From assembly GCA_008921705.1 (NCBI GenBank), contig VFFE01007192.1, positions 1,348,228 through 1,412,227 of the forward strand: a stretch of DNA of 64,000 nucleotides, given 5' to 3'. The notes under the pieces were generated by a model that had not been told where the DNA came from, ran no database searches, and was given only the letters and a program-made list of their open reading frames with translations. Positions 24,330-35,943 of the stretch are shown piece by piece (the stretch's first letter is position 1; every line of letters begins with the position of its first letter). Source of the DNA: Burhinus oedicnemus. Lineage: Eukaryota > Chordata > Aves > Charadriiformes > Burhinidae. Made by a program: the position numbers and the translations under genes.

Positions 24330-25596
24330 CTAGAAAACTTTTCGCCTCCAATGGTCTGGAATTTCACTCCTGAACAACTACAGGATCCCTATTAAGTGAT
24401 AGAACATTTGGAAAAAAAAAAAAAACCCAATAAAAATGCCATGGCTATTCCAGAGAGGCACAACTTACTGTGCCGGGCCCTGGCCAGTATCTACCAGACA
24501 CTGCTCAATATTATGCAGCACCCTCAGGGAGAAGAGAGGGAAAACAAACCAGCAGACATTGTGGCTAAACCAGACACTATATCAGTCACCCCTATAACTA
24601 AAAAGAAGCAATGGAAATGGAAGACAGCTCATTTAGTAAGGGGTGAAGAAGCTTCTCCTAAGAGGAAGCAGGAGAAAGAATCAGAAGAGGCAGCCCGTTT
24701 TGCAGCAGAGCAGTCACAAGGACAGGAGGAGGAAGAGACTGAAATCGTAAATGAGACAGAAACCACCCGATCCCTATCCCTGAGTGAGCTGCAAGATATG
24801 CAAAAAGATTTTAGCTGTCAACCAGGTGAGTTAATTCTCAACTGGCTACTCCGATGCTGGGATATTGGGGCCAGTAGTCAGGAATTAGAGGGTAAGGACA
24901 GCTGGGAGCTAGGAACCCTTGCTTAAGGATAAGGTCATTGACAAAAGGATTGGAAAAAAGGCAGGAGTCCTTAGTATTTGTTGGTGACTCCTGTCAAGTG
25001 TGAAGGACAGGTATCCCTTCAAGGAAGAACTTGCAAATTCCTGAAGCAAATGGACCAACCCTGAGGGAGGTATCCAGTATCTGAGAGAATTAGCCATGTT
25101 GGAGGTGATCTGTAACAACCAGGCATCCAAAGACCCAGATGAAATCTGGTGCACATGGTCCCTGTGGCAAAAGTTTGTATGAAATGCACCAACGTCATAC
25201 ACCCGCACCCTGGTGATAATGAGCTGGACAGACATGGACGCACCAACTATAGGTGAACTGAACAGATAACTCCAAGAATACAAAGATAATCTCACTCCCT
25301 CCATGTGTGCCTGTGTCTCAGCGGTGGACAGACTGACCCAAAAAATGTTTGAGCAAGACGAGAAGGGTAGGTCTTCCTCATGCACTCCAACCAAGGCCTC
25401 AGCTATTATGAGTCAGCCTTTTTCTGTTCAAGGGAAAGCATACTGGTGGTGCATACCATGTGCAACCCTGTGGTTCTTCCTGCGTGATCCGGGAGAGGAC
25501 ATGAGGAAGTGGGGTAGTGAACCTACCCAGAGACTAGAAGCTCAGGTACAGAAGCTTAAAGGAAAACAGCAGTCAAAAAGAATTCATCCAGGATAA
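24330..25596 (+). pseudogene. gag: Decayed gag of ERV-L-like element
   Basis: Gag would form the virion core. The reading starts upstream of the annotated Met: WNFTPEQLQDPY precedes an in-frame TAA just before the 176-codon frame at 24396-24926. That frame holds a charged Lys/Glu-rich middle and then LSLSELQDMQKDFSCQPGE and WLLRCWDIGASSQELEGK, which I associate with avian ERV-L gag. It ends at a TAA (24924-24926). The next part is out of frame and broken, and the C-terminal part resumes in another frame at 25303-25596 (CVSAVDRL...LWFFLRDPGEDMRKW). No CCHC zinc knuckle is seen. At least one frameshift and several stops make it non-functional. Family assignment is from position and resemblance. 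Confidence 0.75.
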
Positions 25597-25644
25597 TTAC
25601 TGCTCCAGTGTCTGTGGGGCGGAGTAGAAGGGCTGATCATACTT

Positions 25645-26198
25645 TTGACCCTGATGAAGGGACTTCTGTTTTGCAGTTACAAAAATCGAGAAATGAAGAC
25701 TCCGACCAGGAATAGAAGGGACCTGCCTTTGGCCAGGTGGAGGAAAGGGACAACCGGATTTACTGGACTGTGTGGATTTGGTGGCCTGGCACATGAGGCC
25801 CACTTAGATAAAGTTCTAGTGGATACCGGTGCACAGTGTACTCTAATACCATCAGATTACAAAGGGGCAGAATCTATCTGTATTTCTGGAGTGATGAGAG
25901 GATCCCAAGAACTGTCTGTGTTGGAGGCTGTAGTAAGCCTAACTGAGAACGAGTGGCAAAAGCATCCTGTTGTAACTGGTCTGGAGGTCCATGTATCCTT
26001 GGCATAGACTACCTCAGGAGAGGGTACTTCAAAGACCTGAAAGGGTACCAGTGGGCTTTTGGTATGGCTGCCTTGAGTATGGAGAAGATTAAACAGCTGT
26101 CTAGTTTGCCTGGTCTCTCAGAGGATCCATCTGTGGTGGGGTTGCCAAAGGTTAAAGAACAGCAGATTCCAGTTGCTACTATGACAGTGCACCGGTGA
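25645..26198 (+). pseudogene. pro: Decayed retroviral aspartic protease
   Basis: The protease would cleave Gag and Pol. In frame 1 (25645-26007) VLVDTGAQCTLIP contains the catalytic DTG (25822-25830) with the usual hydrophobic residues before it and A/C/T-x-x-I after it. The C-terminal hallmark ILGID (25995-26009) lies in frame 3 (25953-26198), so a frameshift falls between about 25950 and 25990. The second frame runs on to a TGA at 26196-26198 and leads into RT in the same frame. Order between gag and RT is as expected. The enzyme is dead as encoded. Confidence 0.85.
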
Positions 26199-27300
26199 CA
26201 ATATCGCACCAATCAGGACTCCCTGGTTCCCCTCCATAAGTTGATCAGCTGACTGGAGAGTCAGGGAGCGATCAGTAAGATTCATTTTAACAGTCCCATA
26301 TAGCCAGTGCAACAACGTAATGGAGAGTGGAGGCTAACAATGGAGTATCGAGACCTGAACAAAGTCACATCGTCGCTGAGTGCTGCCGTACCAGACATGC
26401 TAGAACTCCGATACGAACTGGAGTCAAAGGCTGCCAAATGGTATGCAACAATTGATACTGCCAATGCGTTTTTCTTGATCCCTTTGGCAGCAGAGTGCAG
26501 GCCACAGTTTGCTTTCACACAGAGGGGTGTCCAGTACACCTGGAATCGACTGCCCCAGGGGTGGAAGCACAGCCCTACTGTTTGCCATGGATTGGTACAG
26601 ACTGCACTGGAAGAAGGTGAAGCTCCCAAACACCTGCAGTATATTGATGACATCATTTTGTGGGCCATCACAGTGGAGGAAGCATCTGAGGAGAGAAGAA
26701 TAATCCAGATTCTTTTGAAGCTGGTTTTGCTATAAATGAAAGTAAGGTCAAAGGACCTGCACAGGAAATCCAGTTTTTAGGAATAAAATGGTAAGAGGAG
26801 TGTTGTCATATCCCACTGGATGTGATCAGTAAAAGAACAGCTGTGTCTTCACCAACTAACTAAAAAGAAACACAGGCTTTCTTAGGCGTCGTGGGTTTTT
26901 AGAGACTGCATATTCCAGGTTATAGTGTGATCATAAGCCCTCGCTGTTGAGTGAGCTGGAAGAAGAATGACTTTGAACGGGGCCCTGAGCAGCAGCAAGC
27001 TTTTGAACAAATTAAATGGGAAATAGTTTGTGCAGTAGCACTTGGGCCAGTCCGGACAGGATAAGATGTGAAAAATGTGCTCTATACCTCAGCCAGGGAT
27101 AACAGTTCCACTGTGAGTCTTTGGCAGAAAGCACCTGGAGAGACTCGAGGTCGACCCCTAGGGTTTTGGAGCTGGGCATATAGAGGATCTGAAGCCTGTT
27201 GTGCGCCAACTGAAAATGAAACATTAGCAGCATATGAAGGAATTTGAGCTACTTCAGAAGTAGTTGGTACTGAAGCACAGCTCCTTTTGGCACCTCAATT
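26199..27300 (+). pseudogene. pol: Decayed reverse transcriptase with connection region
   Basis: RT would copy the RNA genome into DNA. Frame 3 runs from the protease into RT, broken by a TGA near 26250 and a TAG near 26298, then is open at 26307-26735. Visible blocks are EWRLTMEYRDLNKVT, the first catalytic Asp in YATIDTANAFF, PQFAFTQRGVQYTWNRLPQG, HSPTVCHGLV, and the YIDD box (26640-26651) with the two other catalytic Asp. After the stop at 26733-26735 the frame changes: QFLGIKW appears in frame 2 (26771-26791), followed at once by TAA, and FLGVVGF follows near 26880. The remainder to about 27300 is the connection region in worn form. Confidence 0.9.
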
Positions 27301-27321
27301 GCCTGGGCTGGGCTGGGCTGG

Positions 27322-27957
27322 ATGTTCAAAGGGAGAGTCCCCTCTACGCATCATGCCACAGATGCTACATGGAGTAAGTGGATCACACTGATCACTCATC
27401 GGGCTCGAATGGGAAGCCCCGACTGCCTGGGAATCCTGGAAGTGATCATGGACTGGCCAGAGGGCCAGAACTTTGGAATGTCTCCAGAGGAGGTGACTCG
27501 TGCTGAAGAGGACCATCTGTATAATAAATTACCAGAAAATGAAAAGCAATATGACCTGTTTACAGATGGATCCTGTCATATTGTGGGAAAACACTGAAGG
27601 TGGAAAGCTGCTGTGTGGAGTCCTACACAACAAGTTGCAGAAACTGCTGAAGGACAAGGTGAATCAAGCCAGTTTGCAGAGATGAAAGCCATCCAGCTGG
27701 CTTTAGATATTGCTGAATGAGAAAAATGGCCAGTACTTTATCTCTATACTGACTCATGGATGGTGACAAATGCTCTGTGGGGGTGGCTACAGCAATGGAA
27801 GGAGAGCAACTGGCAGTGCAGAGGTAAATCCATCTGGGCTGCTGAATGATGGCAAGATACTGCTGCTCGGCTAGAGAACCTGGTTGTCAAAGTATGTGAT
27901 GTAGATGCTCACATACCTGAGAGTCGGGCCACTGAAGAACATCGAAACAATGAGCAT
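27322..27957 (+). pseudogene. pol: Decayed RNase H domain
   Basis: RNase H would remove the RNA strand of the RNA:DNA hybrid. Frame 1 is kept throughout this segment and into integrase, broken by stops and not shifts. It shows LFTDGS with the first Asp (TDGS, 27562-27573), the Glu in FAEMKAIQLAL, LYTDSWM with the second Asp, and VDAHIPESRATEEH carrying the terminal Asp/His region. In-frame stops are all TGA: 27595-27597, 27718-27720 and 27847-27849. Several stops could be CGA to TGA changes, as expected of CpG decay, but the ancestral codons are not known from this copy alone. Confidence 0.88.
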
Positions 27958-28950
27958 GTGGACCAGGCTGCTAGAACTGAAGTGGCTCAGGTGGATCTGG
28001 ATTGGGAACACAAGAGTGAGCTATTTATAGCTCTATGGGCCCATGACACCTCAGGCCATTTAGGAAGTGATGCAACATACACATGGGCTCGTGATCAAGA
28101 GGTGGACTTGACTATTGATGCCATTGCACAGGTTATCCATGAATGTCAAACATGTGCCATAATCAAACAAGCTAAGTGGCTAAAGCCTTTTTGGTACAGA
28201 GGACAATGGCTGAAATATCAATATGGGGAAGCCTGGCGGATTGATTATATCACACTACTGTGAACCCGCCATGGCAAGCAGCATGTGCTTACAATAGCGG
28301 AAGCAACTACTAGATGGTTGGAAACATACCCTGTGACCCGTGCCGCTGCCCGGAATACTATCTTGGGCCTTGAAAAGCAAATCTTATGATGACGTGGCAC
28401 CCCTGAAAGAATTGAATCAGACAATGGGGACTCATTTCCAAAACAACCTTGTAGACAGCTGCGCCAAGGAACATGGTGTTGACTGGATGTATCACATCCC
28501 CTGTCATACACCAGCCTCCAGGAAAAATGAACGATACAATTGACTGTTAAAAACTACACTGAGAGCAAGGGTGCTGGGACATTCAAGCATTGGGATACAC
28601 ATTTAGCAGAAGCCACTTGGCTAGTTAACACTAGAGGATCTGCCAGTCGACCTGGCCGTGCCCGATCAAAACTGCTGTGCACTGTGGAAGGAGGTAAGAT
28701 CCCCATAGTACGTATAAGGAACTTGTTGGGAAAAACATTCTGGGTTATTCCTTCCTCAGGAAAGGATAGACCTATTCGTGGGATGGTTTTTGCTCAAGGA
28801 CCTGGGTGCACTTGTTGGGAATCCAGAAGGATTCGGAAGTCCAGTGTGTACTTCAAGATGATTTAGTCCTGGGTGAAAATAATCCATGGTTTGAGTTGCA
28901 TTACTATAGCAGGAACCTCTTGTTGTTAGCCAGACTAGGGGTAAGGGAAG
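27958..28950 (+). pseudogene. pol: Decayed integrase
   Basis: Integrase would insert viral DNA. The N-terminal HHCC zinc finger is complete: His codons at 28042 and 28057 (H-x4-H), then 28 residues, then C-x2-C at 28144-28155. The catalytic core shows Asp in WRIDYITLL (codon 28243-28245), Asp in ESDNG (28420-28422) and Glu in RKNERYN (28529-28531), spaced as D,D35E. A TGA (28261-28263) follows the first Asp. An extra G in GGGGA just after the second Asp moves the reading from frame 1 to frame 2, a TGA ends frame 2 (28541-28543), and frame 1 resumes by about 28575. The C-terminal part (HLAEATWLVNTRGSA, GKTFWVIPSSGK) is open to 28866. No env follows. Confidence 0.9.
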
Positions 28951-29370
28951 GAGTTCATTGCAATGTTAAACCCTGTGGTCTGGTCCAAAGGATGGAGACT
29001 GTCATGGATATACCTTTAAATTCTTGTAGCCTGTGATTTGAGTTGCATGTTGTAGGAATTACTATAGCAGGAACCACCTGAACCAATGGAGAACAAGCCT
29101 TAGAAGAGCAGTGCAAGTGCAGCAGTGATGCGACCTGAGCTGGCTTTGGTGCCCAGTAACTCCACACAACACACCACCTCTCCTGTCCTGAGTGAACACC
29201 ATAACAGATGGAGTCCAAAGTCATGGACTAAATGAACTCAATGGACAATTTGTGGACATTTATGGACATTTCACAGGGGTGGTCTTGTGTATTGTATCAA
29301 AAGATGGGAAGGTGGATGGCGGTTAATGGGGGTGTATTGGATAGTGTGGGACCTGAATGTGGTATGGAAT
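28951..29370. other. Non-coding 3' region of the provirus
   Basis: About 420 bp lie between the integrase remnant and the polypurine tract. No envelope, dUTPase or other domain is seen. A small direct repeat TGGACATTTATGGACATTT lies near 29250-29270. Confidence 0.6.
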
Positions 29371-29383
29371 AAGGAGTGGAGAA
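29371..29383 (+). promoter_or_regulatory. Polypurine tract
   Basis: AAGGAGTGGAGAA is purine apart from one T and abuts the first base of the 3' LTR. This is the expected place for the plus-strand primer of reverse transcription. Confidence 0.75.
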
Positions 29384-29952
29384 TGTGCTGATTTTGTCTG
29401 GAGTAGAGTTAATTTTCTTCATAGCAGGTATTACGGGGCTATGTTTTGGATTTGTGCTGGAAAGTGTTGATAATTAAGGGATGTTTTAGTTACTGCTGAG
29501 CGGTGCTTACACAGCCTCAAGGCCTTTTCTGCTCCTCACAGCACCCGGCCGGCAAGTAGGCTAGGGGTGTGCAAAAAGTTGGGAGGAGACACAGCTTTGG
29601 ACAGTTGACTCCAACTGACCAAAAGGATGTCCCATGTCATATGACGTCATGCTCAGGCTATAAAGCTGGGTGGAAAGTTGGCCGTGGGGCTGCTGCTCAG
29701 GGAGTGGCTGGGCATCGGTTGGTTGGTGGGGAGCTCATTTGCATCACTTGTCTTTCTTGGGTTTTATTTCTGTCTCTTTTTGTTATTTTCCTTTCCATTA
29801 CAATTTATTTCAATTATTAAACTGTTCTTACCTCAACCCACAAGTTTTCTTATTTTTACCCTCCCAATTCTCTTACCCCCCACCCTGCTGGGGGGAGAAG
29901 TGAGCAAGCGGCTGTATGGTGCTTAGTTGCTGGCTGGAGTTAAACCACGACA
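29384..29952 (+). repeat. 3' LTR of the provirus
   Basis: The 569-bp LTR starts TGTGCTGA and ends AACCACGACA. It pairs with the 5' LTR over its full length but lacks the 56-bp AT-rich block and carries scattered substitutions. It keeps the CRE palindrome TGACGTCA (29642-29649) and a better TATA box than the 5' copy, TATAAAG (29659-29665). The right flank TGTAG is the worn target-site copy. Confidence 0.92.
29642..29665 (+). promoter_or_regulatory. 3' LTR promoter: CRE palindrome and TATA box
   Basis: TGACGTCA (29642-29649) and TATAAAG (29659-29665) are both consensus-like. This LTR would direct transcription into the host sequence at 29.95 kb and beyond. Of the three LTRs it has the best-preserved core. 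Activity is untested. Confidence 0.6.
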
Positions 29953-32900
29953 TGTAGTAAACTCTTGATTCTTAATTCATGACCGCTGCTTAAATCTGCA
30001 TTTTCTCTCCAAATACTCTCCCAGGCTGTACTTCTGTTGTTCTGAAGAGCTAATAAATAATGAACAGCAGTATCTTGCAGGGCTCTACCAGCTGCGGTCA
30101 GAGTAGGTCACTGGAGAAACTGTGGCTCTTGGTGAGAGTGTCCTCTTTAAATGGGGGCCACAATAGGAAAAGGTGAAACCTGAAGTCAGTGGAGTTCTGC
30201 AGCAGCTCTGGAGAGGGATTTAGCTGACATAGACTTGATGCAATACTGATGAAAATGTGTGGAAAGCTGGCGTCAGAGGTCACGGGGAATTCTCCGTTTC
30301 TACTTGCCCAGTAAGACCTTAACCACAATACGTGCACTCTTTGAGGTGAAGAAGATCCCCTTGTTATTTTTAACTGATTATAGTTGCAACTGTAATGTCA
30401 CATGGTAATACCATCACTTTAGTGTGCGGGTTTCTTTCTTTGGTTTGCTTTTTGCAGGCGTAGTTAGGGTCACTGCTTGTGTGTTTCACACAAGTCAACT
30501 CACCCCTTTTTTCCTTCAAACTGGACGGGGTCAACATGACTGTTAGACTGCAAATATTTTGATAAGGTCTGTTTTGACAACATGCAAAAATACTTCCTGC
30601 AAATGATAAAATAGCTGAAGGTAGAAAAAAAAAAATTCTAATTTCCTTGGGACTTAATAGGATAGAAATGTTAAACCCTTAATTAAAATTTCTATCTCAC
30701 TCTGTTTCTAAGCATTTTACTTACTTCCTATTTTCTCTGTGTCTTTGAGAGGAGGAAACTTAGAAGATGGGAATCCAAAGTTGAAATAAATCTATTAAAA
30801 ATAATGCACTAAAAATATTCAAAGGTTTAAAAAGAAGTAATTTTAATGGAAAAAACATTGTATCATTGGTAATTGCTTCTACTTCAGTAAGTTTCCTTGA
30901 AAAATTTCAGTGTTCTCTGTATATTGAAATGAGTGTGGGTATCATGCAGTGAAGTAATTTGGAGTAGTCTCTTTCTGCTCTCTTTTTTTCCTCATTTGCC
31001 TTTCCTGATCTCAACATGATTTACCCAAAAACAATACATTGACTTTTTTTTTCACTGTCTTTTGTTACTACATTAGTATTCTAACATTGACTTAGTATCT
31101 GAGCTTGGGTGGAATTGACTCAGAGCAGCGTCTAGCCAGTAGTCAATAGTGCAGGTGACATTTCAGGGAAATTGGAAATCTCTCCTTTTTAAAGCTCTTC
31201 TGTGTGAAAGTATCTTAAGTATCTTAAGTTATTTAGCAATGTTTTCAGTGAACTTAATACCTGTAAGAGATGCTTTGGTGTTAACTGCACTGGATGTAGC
31301 TCTTTCAGATGGGATGGGCTGTTTTATTGTTATATTGATGTTTAGGATAATTGTGATTTAGACTGTCATTAGCGTGCTTGGTCATCAGGAAGGCATAGAC
31401 TTCCTGAAGTAAATAATTAGTGTCTTGCATCCTTTTTCTGTTGCTCTAACTAGATAACATAACCTTCTCTGGACAGTATTTTTTTTAATAGAAGATTGAC
31501 CAATGGGTCAGGTAACTGCAAACCAAAAACTTAATCCTGCAAACACCAAAGCATGCGTGAAACTTGCCCAGATAAGCCTTTTTACTGACATGGAGATTGC
31601 CAAGGTGAATAGCGGCTCATTTGCGTGTAGTAAGAAATCCATGAGTGGAATTGTTGGCTCTCAGAAGTGTGAAGGTGTCTGACAATTATGCTTTAAAATA
31701 TGTTTTGTCTTTATATAAAGAAATACTTCAGGAGAAAGCACTCCTCTGTGCCTTATCAGAAACACTAAGAATTCTCCGAAGTGCTTCTTTTCAAAGCCTT
31801 TCAGAAGTCTTACTATGCAGAGTATGCCTCTTCTCGTGTCTAGACTAATTTTCAGAGGTCCTGACTGGGCTGTTTAGTCTGACATGCATCACAGGAGTCT
31901 ATTAAATAGAATATACATAGATAAAATTCCTATGAAATTATCTTTTTTTTAAATTTTATTTCTTCATCAGTGGGTCCTACATGAATAATATAAAATTGTA
32001 TTTTAAAAACATTTATTCTTCCGCACTGATACTTTCTGCTTTTCATTAGATTAGCCTAGTTTAATACTGTGGCTCTCATGCACTAACAAAAAATACTGCA
32101 GCATTTGGCTGGAACTATATCAGCAGGTATTTAGGTCCAACCAATTAATATTAGGAGTTACTCAGTTTCTAACTGATGCAAATATTTACACTGATCTTTC
32201 AACAAAGCTGTAACTTTGTATCTCAGATCCAACTTTGTGTGTTAAATATCAGGTTCTCTATTCTGTGGAAATTTCTGTGTACTTTCAATGTATTTCCCTA
32301 TACTCAGCTGTAATGTGTTCTGAAGAGGCTAGATGTACAGGATGTAGAGGTTCAGCATGGTTCCGTTTCAAACTCTGAATGTGGGCAACCTTGCCAAACA
32401 TCACTTGTGATATTAATTTAATTGCTAATACTGAATATTTTCGCTGGGATGTCATGAATGTTCTAAAAAAGATTGGAGACTTTGTTTATAGTCCACTGCT
32501 CAGTGTCCGAGTGGCCAGCTGATTACTCTGTATGGACAACTTCAATGGGTATGTGTGGCATGAGTAGTTTTAGGAAATCTTAATTGCTTATGCTGTTGCT
32601 TTGATGCAAAATGCAAGACAGTAAACTGAAGGAAGTAATTCCGGTCTTGTGTGTTTTGCTTTTGATCTTCTGAACAAATCTGAATTTACTGTAAATTGAT
32701 CAAAGTTAGGAAACTCAAGCCAAAATTATCACTGAAGTGATGCCTCTAGCAAACCTGGTAAAATACCACTTGTAAAATTTTTGGGACTCCTCCTGTAGTT
32801 TCTTACTTCCTTTTTATGGCCATTAACTACGCTGTATTGTTTCTGGTTTGCAGGTTATTATCCCATCTGACATTTGCATATGCTGAGTCCTTATCCTGTG

Positions 32901-35900
32901 TCATACCTCTGCTGTCTCTCACTCGTAATGCATAAATGCATACATGCATGCTGCATTCAGAAAATACGTTCATTAAAAGATACTCTTCCCTGTCTGTTGG
33001 AAAGGAGTGTACTGTAGATAAATATACATTTAGGAGCTTTAGATTCCCTGAATTTGAAAGGAGTTAGGCTCTTTAACATAGGCATAGGCTCTGTGTTGGA
33101 CCTATGCTTTATTTTTTTCTTAGTCTGATAGTTTTGATATATAAGATTATAAAGATTAAAAGGTAAAGTGGTGAGGTCAGTCAGAAGGGAAGAGTGGGAC
33201 TTAGTGACTAGAAATGGAAGTATTAGTGATAACTGAATCTGTTCAAGTGTGTTGTGGTTTTTAAAAAAAAGAACTGTTTCTTTCATGCTAACATCAAAAC
33301 AAACAGTGCTCAGATACAGATAATTCAGTATTCTTGAGACATTAATTGAAAGATCAAGCACCATAAGGCAGCAATGCAGACTTCCTCGATTTAGTCTCGC
33401 AACTGTGTGTCATCTCTGGCCAGTACGGGTAATTTACTGTAAATCTCTTTATTTCTTGTCCTTCCTGATAACACCGTACCACACTGTCAGTTTGAAACAC
33501 TGCCTGCTCATTTTTGCTTGCAAACTGCAATGTTTCTTTTACCATATATACATACAAAGATTTCAGTATGTATTTGTATAGATGCATACTGTATGCCTTA
33601 TTTGCAAATGTATCTTGGCATATGCATTTTCCAGCTAGAAACGTGAGTGGATTTTGCTAGTAGGACTTTACAAGAGGTACATGCATTTGTATTCAAATAA
33701 AAGTAATTTTTGAAAACTTCCTGAAGTCATGCTGGTTTTCTGCACGGAGATTCCGTATTAGACATAAAAAATACACTTCTGTTTTACCAGATTTACGTAC
33801 TCAGAAATTTTAATATATAAATATTATTTATGTAGATGCCAACTGCAAACATCAGGAGGTAGTTGTCCTGGTTTTCAGATTGCTTACTTTTTGTCAGAAT
33901 AAGTCAAGTGTGCACTCAGCCAAAAGTGTGTATTTTATATTCCATGTGTCATAGACCAAGAACCTAAGCAGAATTATGCCTAATATTTATCAGCAATTTC
34001 AGTGAAGCATAACCTTTTCCATTATCAAAAACAAAAGGGCCAAATTGATACTTTCCCATCTAGCTAATGAGCGCGTGTGGCTCATTAGGAGGACAGAAAA
34101 CCATCTTTAGAGCCTGGGGCAAATTCCGTTACTGCAGATTAATAAAATTCTGGGTGTTACTTACTGCAGCTTCCTATGAGATGGGTCATCATCAGGCTTG
34201 GCATAACTGGCTGTATGATAGTTTTTTCATCCCCTCAGTTGTAAAGTAAAAGACACGTGCTGAAGCCACCTTGGAGTTATTTTCTTCCCCACTGCTGGGC
34301 AGTTAGCTAACTGTGAAGAGTATCTACCCCCTATTGTAACTGACTCAGCTCAGCTGACCAGCGGTAACGTGCCAGATCATGTCAATTCAGTGGTTTCTGG
34401 TCCATATCTTCCTTCAGTGATGCATGAAAGTGCTCTGAAAACATAAATATCTAGAAGGTATATATATTTCATCTGTAGAATTGATGTAGTGAGTTGTATT
34501 AGTCAACAATTCCTATGAGGTAATGCTCGAGGCTTTACACAGCTACACTCTTTCATTTTAGTGCAGCACTGTTACTAACATGGGCTTTTACACCACGCGG
34601 TACTGGCAGAAGTCATCCCATCTGCCTTAGGTATTTGTGAGCTTTTTCTCTTACCGGTAATATGTTCATCTGTGGAGGACAGCTCAAACTACAGATCTAA
34701 ATGGGCAATGGTTAAGGTATACATGTGATAATGGATGAAAAAGAGAAGCCAAGTTCAAGTATAACTAGGATATTTATTTTCTGAGAAGAAGTGGTAGCGT
34801 GTTGCTTGGCTAGAATGCTTGCTTTATTTACAGAAAAAGACTTGCATGTCTTAGCTCAGAGGACAGTGCTGGCTCTGCTAGTTGCTTGGAAGAAAAAGTA
34901 CTTTTTGGAATGCGACTGCAAAACATGCATGGCATTTCTGAGGCAGTTAAGAGATCCTGAGCTTTAAGTAATTCATGTTCTGTCTCGTACTAGTAATGTT
35001 CCTGTTCTGGGCAAACTTTTCACAAAGATAGGTTTTTATTAGTAGCATTAGGAGTATTTGTGATTGTGAAATTAACACTATGATGTGAGTAGCTACAACA
35101 CACTACCTTGTGCAGGAATCACCAAGCTGTTTGCTTGGTACCAGTCAGCTCCTTTGTACATCATTATTCTTTGAATTTGTGCTCCTGCATTTTCAATTTT
35201 TTTTGTCTTTTTATTGTGAGCTGCCACTTTCAGTATGATCTGAACTTTAGAACAAGAAGAGCTTTCAAATTATAAATGCAGAATCCTGAAAAAAAAATTC
35301 AGAAGAATGTATCAGTGTAAACATGAACTTTGGTAGAAGTGGTTATAATCGAGCAGCTTTTGCTGTGGCAACTAAGAGCAAGTATATGCGGGAAGCGGTG
35401 GCCTAGCACCTAAAGGGTCGTGTAGATGGGATCACCACAAAAAGGCACTTTCAGTGCCAGCTGAGGACATGAAGATGAGAGCAAGCAGTGGGGAGGCCAC
35501 CCCCACGTCAAGATGGGTGGAGGTTTGGCCTTTCTGAGTGTCTTCCGTGTGGCACCTCAGCAGGCTAATGCAATTACGAGGTAGAGGAGAGAAGCGGCCA
35601 TCTATAACGATCCATTTAGAAATGGCTTTTGAATGCAGGCACAGGCATTTGGCGTGGAGTAACAGGAGTACCCTTGTTACCGTGCTCTAGTTCATCTGTT
35701 TGCTGCTAGTGTTTTGAGGTGTATATTTAGGATGAAGAATCAGAAATCTCAGTTGCTAATTCAGCTCTGAGAGCCCCCAGTGTCTGGTCTCAGACAGGTC
35801 ACGCTTGTCTTTATCTCGATATGCAAATAGTTAAAACGAGAAGAACATCTGTTAACATCATAGGATGTTGTGTAGATGATTTAATGGTGTAGCAGTCTGA

Positions 35901-35943
35901 ATTAGGTAGAGTGCTGTGATAATGCCAGTAAGATGTCTCTAAG
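29953..35943. other. Non-coding single-copy DNA
   Basis: No gene is supported. The stretch is AT-rich with no long simple repeat. A short tandem AGTATCTTAAGTATCTTAAG lies near 31208. The patch 35380-35560 is GC-richer and contains a small hairpin GGCACT-TTC-AGTGCC (about 35443). The frames present are short and without recognised domains. Confidence 0.65.

Larger units (their letters stand above)
23097..29952 (+). mobile_element. Full-length ERV-L-like (class III) provirus, env-less, decayed
   Basis: A 6856-bp provirus with two LTRs, a primer-binding-like site, gag, protease, RT, RNase H, integrase and a polypurine tract in canonical order. No envelope frame is seen between integrase and the 3' LTR, as is usual for ERV-L. 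No dUTPase is recognised either. The flanking pentamers are CTTAG and TGTAG, a 3/5 match and so a worn 5-bp duplication. By hand count the LTRs differ at about 40 of the first 430 aligned positions (about 9%), plus a 56-bp length difference. Coding parts are spread over three frames with many stops. No protein is intact, so the copy is not able to replicate by itself. Confidence 0.92.

Noticed and set aside
24909..25394. 161-codon reverse-strand frame across gag
   Set aside because: It is antisense to the decayed gag, has no domain, and is explained by composition of the sense strand.
26282..26671. 129-codon reverse-strand frame across RT
   Set aside because: It is a shadow of the RT frame that carries YIDD on the plus strand.
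28951..29370. Possible env remnant before the 3' LTR
   Set aside because: Only about 420 bp without a signal peptide, furin-like site, fusion segment or transmembrane anchor in any frame.
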